From the NCBI GenBank assembly GCA_964593515.1, contig CAZQJH010000099.1, positions 1-5,588 on the forward strand: a stretch of DNA of 5,588 nt, given 5' to 3'. The notes beneath the pieces were generated by a model. It searched no databases, was not told the DNA's origin, and saw nothing but the letters and a program-made list of their open reading frames with translations. Of this stretch, positions 1 through 5,588 are shown piece after piece. The translations under genes were made by a program, and so were the position numbers. The first letter of the stretch is position 1. Each line of letters begins with the position of its first letter. This DNA is from JAXJYR01 sp964593515 (lineage in GTDB: Bacteria > Bacillota_I > Bacilli_A > Erysipelotrichales > Erysipelotrichaceae).

Positions 1-664
1 GTTTACTATATTCATAAAATAGTGATGATAAATAACGACTTGAAATATGTAATCTTGAAGCAATATCATCGATTAGAATTTTATTATTATAATTTTGATG
101 TAAATATTCATAAGTATAAGCTACATATTGATATTTATTGCTAGTAGTATCGATTACTTCTTTTTGGATAGTTTGAGCATGTTGGTGAATTAAGGTTATT
201 AATTCAAGACAATATAAATTACTAAGAAAACTTTGATGTAAATTATTATTAAAGTTAGTTAAAATAGCTTTAAATAAATCGATGATGTGTTGATTAGATT
301 GCATTTGATAATATGTGCACTGTTTAGTTGCAATTAAACTATGAAAAGAAAAGGTTTGATTGTTTTGACGATATAATAATTTCTTTAAAAGCGCAAAGTT
401 TAAATGTAAATGGAAAAATTCACATGTTTCATCAATTTTTAAGGAATGTTTGATAAAAGGAAGAATCATGATTAATTCATTTTTTTTAACTTTGATTGAT
501 TCACCTTGAATATCCATTGAACAAGCACCTTTAGTAATAAGATAAAATTCCATAGTATCATGAGCGTGAGCACTGAAATGGTAGTCTTTGTTCCTAGTTT
601 GTTTACATGCTGAATATATTAAATTATCATTAAGATAAAAAGGTTCAATATTTGGTAAATTCAT
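1..664 (-). CDS. AraC-family transcriptional regulator, C-terminus cut by window edge
   Basis: This is the N-terminal 221 residues of a sugar-type AraC regulator. The frame is open from ATG (664-662) to the left edge, so the gene is partial. Residues about 25-90 form a cupin-like sensor domain with H29, H33, H35 and E39 in an 'HAHDTMEFYLITKG' pattern, where AraC proteins bind their effector. A helical linker follows. From about residue 182 the DNA-binding domain begins (YEYLHQNY), and its first helix-turn-helix reads 'IDDIASRLHISSRYLSSLF'. The second helix-turn-helix lies outside the window. Full-length relatives are usually about 270-300 residues. The start is supported by a CAGGAG ribosome binding site 6 bases upstream. 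The gene diverges from the foldase/beta-helix operon, the usual arrangement for a local activator of a glycan-use operon. Its effector cannot be read from sequence. The family call is secure; control of the neighbouring operon is inferred. Confidence 0.93.
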   Translation of the reverse strand, partial: MNLPNIEPFYLNDNLIYSACKQTRNKDYHFSAHAHDTMEFYLITKGACSMDIQGESIKVKKNELIMILPFIKHSLKIDETCEFFHLHLNFALLKKLLYRQNNQTFSFHSLIATKQCTYYQMQSNQHIIDLFKAILTNFNNNLHQSFLSNLYCLELITLIHQHAQTIQKEVIDTTSNKYQYVAYTYEYLHQNYNNKILIDDIASRLHISSRYLSSLFYEYSK

Positions 665-670
665 ATAATA

Positions 671-676
671 CTCCTG
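671..676 (-). promoter_or_regulatory. Ribosome binding site of the AraC-type gene
   Basis: Read on the minus strand these bases are CAGGAG, six bases before the ATG at 664. This fixes the regulator's start. Confidence 0.75.
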
Positions 677-691
677 TTCTGTATTTGACAA

Positions 692-705
692 GTTTTTCTA
701 AAAAC
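692..705. promoter_or_regulatory. Short palindrome, possible operator
   Basis: A perfect 6-base inverted repeat, GTTTTT and AAAAAC, is separated by two bases (CT). It lies about 40-50 bases upstream of the candidate -10 box of the rightward operon and about 30 bases upstream of the AraC start. That is a suitable place for a regulator to act on either promoter. Its A/T-tract composition means chance is a real alternative. Confidence 0.3.
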
Positions 706-717
706 AATTCTTTATTT

Positions 718-731
718 TGAAAGCACTTCCA
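718..731 (+). promoter_or_regulatory. Candidate catabolite response element (cre, CcpA site)
   Basis: The bases TGAAAGCACTTCCA match the Gram-positive cre palindrome TGAAAGCGCTTTCA at 12 of 14 positions, including the TGAAAGC half-site. The site covers the place where a -35 box would lie for the TATAAT at 744-749. CcpA bound here would block initiation, giving glucose repression of the foldase/beta-helix operon. The match is seen in the sequence; binding by CcpA is inferred from the known consensus. Confidence 0.6.
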
Positions 732-743
732 CAATTATTTATG

Positions 744-749
744 TATAAT
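744..749 (+). promoter_or_regulatory. Candidate -10 box of the foldase/beta-helix operon promoter
   Basis: This is a perfect TATAAT. No good -35 hexamer lies 16-18 bases upstream; the nearest, TTGAAA at 717-722, gives a 21-base spacer. A good -10 with a poor -35 is typical of promoters that need an activator, and this fits the divergent AraC-family gene. Transcription would start at about 756-757. In DNA this AT-rich a TATAAT also occurs by chance, so confidence is moderate. Confidence 0.5.
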
Positions 750-756
750 TGATAGG

Positions 757-780
757 CAAAGATATTATAACATATCTTTG
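757..780 (+). promoter_or_regulatory. Perfect 9-bp inverted repeat: probable 5'-end mRNA hairpin or operator
   Basis: The arms CAAAGATAT (757-765) and ATATCTTTG (772-780) are exact reverse complements around a six-base loop, TATAAC. If transcription starts from the TATAAT at 744-749, the hairpin would sit at the very 5' end of the mRNA. Stem-loops in that position can protect transcripts from decay. There is no U-tract after it, so it is not a terminator. A dimeric repressor operator is the other reading. Confidence 0.5.
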
Positions 781-794
781 ATGATTTGAAAGAT

Positions 795-800
795 AAGGTG
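795..800 (+). promoter_or_regulatory. Ribosome binding site that selects ATG 807
   Basis: AAGGTG lies six bases before the ATG at 807. The in-frame upstream TTG at 786 has no Shine-Dalgarno sequence before it; the bases there are the hairpin's right arm. The shorter protein starting MKKKLTIII is therefore preferred. Confidence 0.65.
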
Positions 801-806
801 TTAGAT

Positions 807-1826
807 ATGAAAAAGAAATTAACAATTATCATTAGTTGTATTGCAATATGTATAGTTGGACTAGTTATTTATTTAAATCAAAAACCTAGTTTTAAATTAG
901 TTATTGATGGAAATGAAATTAGTGAAAAATTATATTTAGAATTAATGCAATCAAATGTAGCTAATGTTGTTAATGAGGTTTATGAAAAATATGGTTTAGA
1001 AATGGATGAAAACTTTTGGACTAGTGAAATTGAAGAAGGAACACCGTTAGATATTTTAAAAGAACGTACATTAAATACGTTGATTAAAGCAAGTGCTTAT
1101 TATAGTTATGCAACGGATTTAAATATAGAAACAAATGGTGGTTTAGGAACAATTGAAACACGTTTAGAAGAAGAAAATAAACGTCGTGAAGAAGCTATTG
1201 CTAATGGTGAAATTATTTATGGTTTAAAACAATATGATTTAAAATTTTATTTAAACTATGAAATGGAATTATTACATGAAAATATTTGTTATGATATGAG
1301 TTTTAGTGCTGATGAAATGCATGATTATTACGATAATCATTTAGATGATTTCAAACAAGATGATCAATTGAAAATTGAAGCATTACGTATTTATTATGTT
1401 GTTGATGATGCATTATTAGAAAAATATGATTCAATTAAAGAAGATTTAGAAGCAATAGTTAAGCGTTTGCCAAGTGAATCACTAGAATCGCTAGCTAAAG
1501 AATATCAATTTAATGATTATTATTTATCATTAGATTCAACAACCCTAGATTTAGATATTGATGGTGATATTTATGAATTAGCTAAAGATATGCAAAGTGG
1601 TGAGGTAAGTGGCTTAATTGATGTTTCGGGATGTTTTTATATCGTGGAATGTTTAAGTCGACAATCACGCGATGCTTTAACTTATGAAGAAGCAAAAACT
1701 GCAATTAAGTCTAGTTTAGCGCAAGAAAGCTTTGAACTAGCTGTTCAAGACTATCAAGGAAAGGTAGTAGTGGACATTCAAGGTGATTTAAACAATTGGA
1801 TGATCAATTGCTTAAATAATAAATAA
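807..1826 (+). CDS. Membrane-anchored SurA/parvulin-like foldase, probable LnbY-type chaperone of the downstream beta-helix enzyme
   Basis: The protein is 339 residues from ATG 807. A short Lys-rich N-terminus and one hydrophobic segment (about 5-24) anchor it in the membrane with the rest outside. There is no convincing lipobox. A SurA_N-like start follows (VIDGNEISEKLY, 32-43), then a long charged helical region (about 45-185; 'EEENKRREEA' at 121-130). The C-terminal part (about 187-285) has a parvulin outline: strand LKIEALRIYYV, helix LESLAKEYQF, 'AKDMQSGEVSGL', and last strand CFYIVECL. The histidines expected in the first and last parvulin strands (as in 'SHIL' and 'HIIKV') are missing, so it is probably a chaperone without isomerase activity. 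Only 16 bases separate it from the secreted beta-helix gene, suggesting a dedicated folding partner like B. longum LnbY or the GH136 subunit I of Roseburia. The SurA/PpiC-like fold is fairly sure; the LnbY role is inferred. A general PrsA-type foldase is the alternative. Confidence 0.85.
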   Translation: MKKKLTIIISCIAICIVGLVIYLNQKPSFKLVIDGNEISEKLYLELMQSNVANVVNEVYEKYGLEMDENFWTSEIEEGTPLDILKERTLNTLIKASAYYSYATDLNIETNGGLGTIETRLEEENKRREEAIANGEIIYGLKQYDLKFYLNYEMELLHENICYDMSFSADEMHDYYDNHLDDFKQDDQLKIEALRIYYVVDDALLEKYDSIKEDLEAIVKRLPSESLESLAKEYQFNDYYLSLDSTTLDLDIDGDIYELAKDMQSGEVSGLIDVSGCFYIVECLSRQSRDALTYEEAKTAIKSSLAQESFELAVQDYQGKVVVDIQGDLNNWMINCLNNK

Positions 1827-1829
1827 CAG

Positions 1830-1836
1830 AAGGAGG
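1830..1836 (+). promoter_or_regulatory. Strong ribosome binding site of the beta-helix gene
   Basis: AAGGAGG is a full match to the anti-Shine-Dalgarno sequence, six bases before ATG 1843. It lies in the 16-base gap after the foldase stop codon. It is stronger than the foldase's own AAGGTG, which suggests that more enzyme than chaperone is made from the same mRNA. Confidence 0.85.
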
Positions 1837-1842
1837 AAAGTT

Positions 1843-4800
1843 ATGAAAAAAATTCTTTGTAGTGTTTTAGCACTTTTAATGGCTGTTTCAGTAGTTAATG
1901 TTCAACCTACTAATGTACAAGCTGAAGAAGAAAGTGTTGGAACTACTTACTATGTAAGTTCTACTAAAGGTAATGATGCTAACGATGGGAAAAGTGAAGC
2001 TAAACCATTTAAAACATTAGACAAAATTAATGAACTTACTTTAGGTCCTGGAGATAAAGTATTATTAGAATCAGGATCAATCTTCAACGACCAATTTATC
2101 CATGTTCAAGGAAGTGGTAGTGAAGAAGCACCAATTATCATTACAAGTTATGGTGAAGGGGCTCAACCAATTATCAATACTAATGGTAAAGGGGTTTGGT
2201 ACCAAGACTATGGTAAACAATTAGACAATTCAAACCACAAATATAAAGGTGATGTATCTTCATCAATTCATTTATATGATGTTGAATATATTGAAATTTC
2301 TAACTTAGAAATTACTAACTCTGGTTCAGATGGAGATAAAGAATACAATGATTTAGATGTTATGAACCGTACAGGGGTATCAGCGGTAGCTCAAAACAAA
2401 GGTACGATTGATCATATCGTTATTAAAGATTGTAACATTCATGATGTTATTGGTAACGTATATGACAAACATATGAACAATGGTGGTATTTACTTTACCG
2501 TAGCACAACCTAAGAGTGAATTATTAACTGGTATTTCTCGTTTTAATGATGTAGTAATTGAAAACAATATTGTAAACAATACTAACCGTTGGGGTATTGC
2601 GGTTGGATATACTGCATACTGGAACAAAATGACTTCTCATGAATTAACTCATGAACAAGTTTCAACTTATGGTTCTACTAACGTTGTAATTCGTAACAAC
2701 TATGTAAAAGATGCTGGTGGGGATGCAATTACTTTAATGTATTGTGAAACTCCATTAGTTGAATATAACGTTGGGGAAAAATTTGCTCGTCAAATTAATG
2801 ATGTTGATTATAAAGTAGGATTTAATAAAGTTGCTGCTGGTATTTGGCCATGGAAATGTAAAGATCCTATTTTCCAATATAACGAATGTTATGATGGATA
2901 TAAAAACCAAGATGGTCAAGCATGGGATGCTGACTATGGAGATGGATGTCTTTACCAATACAACTACTCACACAACAACGGTGGTGGATGTGTAATGATC
3001 TGTGGATGGGATGCAGTTAATACTGTTTTCCGTTACAACATTTCATACCACGATGGAAGTGATATCTTAGACTTAGCTGGAAACCCTAATGGTACTTTCT
3101 ACAACAATACATTTGTTGTTAAAGAAGGAGTAGATATTTTAGGATTCAAAGGTGGAAAAAACAACGAAATCTACAACAACATTTTCTACTATGATGGACC
3201 AACAGCTAAAAATGAAGATTGGTTTGCTGGTAATACAACAGGAACTTACTTAAACAACTTATACTACAACTATTCAAATGTACCATCATCTGATACTCAA
3301 GCAATCGTTGCTGATCCATTATTTGCTGGTAACTTAGCTAGTGCACCAATTAAATATACTGGTAAAGCACCTATGGGTATGAAAGATGGAGAATCAATCA
3401 TTTATGGAAACAACTCTGGTGTCTTTGACATGTTTAAAGTTAAAGAAAATTCTCCAGTAATCAACGCTGGTATGTATATTGAAAACAATGGTGGATTAGA
3501 CTTCTTTGGTAACAAAGTAACAGGTATTCCTGATGTTGGAGCTTACGATTCACAAACTCCTACATTAGTTGCTATTTCTAATAAATATACTGTTACAGAA
3601 AATGAAATTTCTGAAATTAAAGCAATGTCAACTGTTGAAGCATTCTTAGCTAATATGGATATTGATGCTGGATGTAATCCTAAAGTAGTTGATGCTAATG
3701 GTAAAGAAGTTGCTGCTAATGGTATTGCAGCGGCTGAAGGAAACAAATTAGTTCTTACTTTAGGTAATGAAACTAAAGAATTTACTTTAGTAGCTAAAGA
3801 AGCAAGTAGTGATAATACTATTTCTGATTCTGTATTTGAAATTAATGCTGATAACATTTCTGTACCAGTAGTTGGAAATGAATCAATTACTGTGGAAAAA
3901 TTCTTAGAAGGAATTAGCATTGATGCTGATGCAACAGTAGCTGTTAAAGATGGTGATAAAGTATTAAGTGCTTCAGCAACAATGAAAGATGGATTAAGTG
4001 TAGTAGTTACTGCTGAAAATGATGCCGTTAAAACTTACAAAGTAGTAGCTAAAGCAAGCTACAACTGGGTTGCTGATTACAACAACCAACAAGGTAATGT
4101 ATGGTTTGCACAAGTAAACAACGGTGGATTATATACTAACTTAACTAAATACAATGCTCAATACCCACAATGGGATGGTGCAAGTTATGGTGGAGTTGGG
4201 GTTGATGCTCAATCACATGCTGATGCAAACAAAGCTGAACATGGATTAATTATTGACTCTATTGACGCTGGAAGTCGTACAGGTGGACATGCTATGGTTT
4301 ACCGTGCACCAGTTGATGGAAAAATTACAATTAGCTTAAAAGATGGTGAACCTTACTTAAGACAAGCTGCTAACCAAGCAAACAATGGAACTGTTAACTT
4401 AGTATTTACTAAAAATGGTGAAGCTATTAGTGATACTTATACATTCCCTAACGATGGAACACCAATTAAAGAATTAGAAGGATTTGCTAAAGAAGTAATC
4501 GTTACTAAAGGTGATATGATTCGTGTTGAAGTTATCAACGCTGCTGGTACTTGTAACAAAGCAAGTGTTCACGTAACACCAACTATTACTTATACAACAG
4601 TTAAAGAAATTACTGATAAAACTGAATTAGAAGCATTAGTTAATAAAGCTAATAGCTTTGAAAAAGCTGATTATGAAGCTGAATCATTCTACATTTTCGA
4701 TGTAATCTTACAAGCTGCTAGAGGGGTATTAGTTAACGATAGTGTTACTCAAGCTGAAATCGATTCAACTGTAGTTAGATTACAAGCTGCTATTTCACAA

Positions 4801-5588
4801 TTAGTAATTTATATTGATGAAGCAACATTAATCAACAAAACAGCTGATGATGTTAAATTAATTGATAAAACAAGTGAATGTAGCAAGGAAACAGGAACTG
4901 ATGAAGGAGACGGATTAGGTACAGCTGTTGCAGTTTTAGATAAAGATAACTCTACTTACTGGCACTCTAACTGGGGTGGAGGATACACATTACCTCAATC
5001 AATTACAATTGATTTACTAGCTTCATATGAGTTAAGTGATATTACTTTCTTACCTCGTCAAAATGGTGCAAATGGAGATATCTATAAAGCTAATGTATAT
5101 GTAAGTGCTGATGCAACAATTGATGAAAATGATTTAGTTGGTACTTATACATTTGATCATGGAGCTGCTGGATATACTAGTCGTACAATTAAAACAATGC
5201 ACTTCGATGAAAAAGTAGTTGGACGTTATGTGAAAATTGAAGCTATTGAAACTTATGGTTCTGATACTTCAAACAAATATGCATCAATGGCTGAAGTTAA
5301 CTTCTATGGATATGAAGAAGGTAAAGCACCAGTTGCTGATAAAACAGCATTAGATGCTGCTATTAAAGCTGCTGAAGCTGTAGATACAACAAACAAAACA
5401 CCAGAAAGTATTGCTGCTTTAACTAGTGCTATTAATGCCGCAAAAGAAGTATTAGCTAATGAAAAAGCTACTCAAAGAGCAGTAGATGTTGCGGTTAAAG
5501 CTGTAAATGATGCTGTAGCTAACTTAAAAGATATTGAAGTTAAACCTGAATACAAAGGTTATGATGATGTTGATAGCAAAGCTTGGTA
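1843..5588 (+). CDS. Secreted multidomain right-handed beta-helix glycosidase, GH136 lacto-N-biosidase-like, C-terminus cut by window edge
   Basis: The frame is open for 1248 residues to the right edge. Order of parts: signal peptide (1-27, cleavage after VQA); right-handed beta-helix (about 36-570), opening 'YYVSSTKGNDANDG' and 'GPGDKVLLESG', with many Asn-rich coils such as 'VVIENNIVNNT', ending 'SPVINAG' and 'DVGAY'; two similar small beta domains (571-653, 658-737); an unassigned beta-sandwich (738-918); FIVAR (919-989); F5/8 type C/CBM32-like domain (1003-1156, 'DKDNSTYWHS', 'GRYVKIEA'); second FIVAR (1164-1229). The final residues, 'GYDDVDSKAW', look like the start of an SLH domain for cell-wall attachment. 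In the helix, 'DGQAWDAD' (357-364) places D357 and D364 seven residues apart, the spacing I recall for the GH136 acid/base and nucleophile (LnbX D411/D418). With the foldase gene just upstream, a GH136 lacto-N-biosidase-like enzyme acting on milk or mucin glycans is my best reading. Another beta-helix glycosidase or a polysaccharide lyase remains possible. Secretion and the beta-helix are sure; the substrate is not. Confidence 0.92.
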   Translation, partial: MKKILCSVLALLMAVSVVNVQPTNVQAEEESVGTTYYVSSTKGNDANDGKSEAKPFKTLDKINELTLGPGDKVLLESGSIFNDQFIHVQGSGSEEAPIIITSYGEGAQPIINTNGKGVWYQDYGKQLDNSNHKYKGDVSSSIHLYDVEYIEISNLEITNSGSDGDKEYNDLDVMNRTGVSAVAQNKGTIDHIVIKDCNIHDVIGNVYDKHMNNGGIYFTVAQPKSELLTGISRFNDVVIENNIVNNTNRWGIAVGYTAYWNKMTSHELTHEQVSTYGSTNVVIRNNYVKDAGGDAITLMYCETPLVEYNVGEKFARQINDVDYKVGFNKVAAGIWPWKCKDPIFQYNECYDGYKNQDGQAWDADYGDGCLYQYNYSHNNGGGCVMICGWDAVNTVFRYNISYHDGSDILDLAGNPNGTFYNNTFVVKEGVDILGFKGGKNNEIYNNIFYYDGPTAKNEDWFAGNTTGTYLNNLYYNYSNVPSSDTQAIVADPLFAGNLASAPIKYTGKAPMGMKDGESIIYGNNSGVFDMFKVKENSPVINAGMYIENNGGLDFFGNKVTGIPDVGAYDSQTPTLVAISNKYTVTENEISEIKAMSTVEAFLANMDIDAGCNPKVVDANGKEVAANGIAAAEGNKLVLTLGNETKEFTLVAKEASSDNTISDSVFEINADNISVPVVGNESITVEKFLEGISIDADATVAVKDGDKVLSASATMKDGLSVVVTAENDAVKTYKVVAKASYNWVADYNNQQGNVWFAQVNNGGLYTNLTKYNAQYPQWDGASYGGVGVDAQSHADANKAEHGLIIDSIDAGSRTGGHAMVYRAPVDGKITISLKDGEPYLRQAANQANNGTVNLVFTKNGEAISDTYTFPNDGTPIKELEGFAKEVIVTKGDMIRVEVINAAGTCNKASVHVTPTITYTTVKEITDKTELEALVNKANSFEKADYEAESFYIFDVILQAARGVLVNDSVTQAEIDSTVVRLQAAISQLVIYIDEATLINKTADDVKLIDKTSECSKETGTDEGDGLGTAVAVLDKDNSTYWHSNWGGGYTLPQSITIDLLASYELSDITFLPRQNGANGDIYKANVYVSADATIDENDLVGTYTFDHGAAGYTSRTIKTMHFDEKVVGRYVKIEAIETYGSDTSNKYASMAEVNFYGYEEGKAPVADKTALDAAIKAAEAVDTTNKTPESIAALTSAINAAKEVLANEKATQRAVDVAVKAVNDAVANLKDIEVKPEYKGYDDVDSKAW

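Noticed and set aside
685..690. Consensus TTGACA as a -35 box for the rightward operon
   Set aside because: No -10 hexamer is found 16-18 bases downstream; the nearest AT-rich hexamer, TTTATT at 711-716, is 20 bases away and weak.
757..780. Hairpin as a transcription terminator
   Set aside because: The stem is AT-rich with no following T-run, and it sits between a promoter-like -10 and a start codon, not after a gene.
786..806. Upstream TTG start adding seven residues to the foldase
   Set aside because: No Shine-Dalgarno sequence precedes it. ATG 807 has AAGGTG at six bases and yields a normal Lys-then-hydrophobic N-terminus.
1827..1842. Terminator or separate promoter between the two plus-strand genes
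   Set aside because: The gap is only 16 bases and is filled by the ribosome binding site, so the genes are read as co-transcribed.
2755..2958. 67-residue open frame on the minus strand
   Set aside because: It lies wholly inside the beta-helix coding region, has no ribosome binding site, and its hydrophobic composition is a product of the opposite strand's Asn/Tyr-rich codons.
3543..3920. 125-residue open frame on the minus strand
   Set aside because: It is antisense to the repeated beta domains. Its Ser/Leu/Ala bias mirrors the sense codons, and there is no supported start site.
1..5588. CRISPR arrays, tRNA or rRNA genes, insertion sequence ends
   Set aside because: No regularly spaced repeats, tRNA-like folds or transposase-like frames were seen. 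The window is nearly filled by three protein genes.

Overview
The window comes from a low-GC Gram-positive bacterium. Codons are AT-rich, ribosome binding sites are strong AGGAGG types, and Arg is written mostly CGT rather than AGA. Together with a secreted FIVAR / F5/8 type C / S-layer-type surface protein, this suggests a gut member of the Erysipelotrichia (Thomasclavelia/Coprobacillus-like). That placement is an inference from style, not from a marker gene.

Layout: (1) Bases 1-664, minus strand: the N-terminal 221 residues of an AraC-family regulator, cut by the left edge. It has a cupin-type sensor domain and the start of the helix-turn-helix domain. (2) Bases 665-806: a 142-base divergent intergenic region. 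It holds a candidate CcpA/cre site, a TATAAT -10 box without a good -35, two perfect small inverted repeats (one probably a hairpin at the 5' end of the transcript), and ribosome binding sites for both genes. (3) Bases 807-1826, plus strand: a 339-residue membrane-anchored SurA/parvulin-like protein that lacks the parvulin histidines. (4) From base 1843 to the right edge, plus strand: at least 1248 residues of a secreted multidomain enzyme. It has a signal peptide, a right-handed beta-helix, two small repeated beta domains, a beta-sandwich, FIVAR, F5/8 type C (CBM32-like), a second FIVAR, and what looks like the first residues of an SLH domain.

Main interpretation: genes (3) and (4) form a two-gene operon with 16 bases between them. 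The pair resembles the LnbY/LnbX system (glycoside hydrolase family 136, lacto-N-biosidase plus designated chaperone) described in Bifidobacterium longum and in butyrate-producing Clostridiales. The beta-helix carries two aspartates seven residues apart (D357 and D364), the spacing I recall for the GH136 catalytic pair. The foldase would help the beta-helix fold outside the membrane. The enzyme would release a disaccharide from milk oligosaccharide, mucin or another host glycan. The divergent AraC regulator and the cre site would switch the operon on by substrate and off by preferred sugars. The GH136 assignment and the substrate are inference and need a profile search and an enzyme assay.
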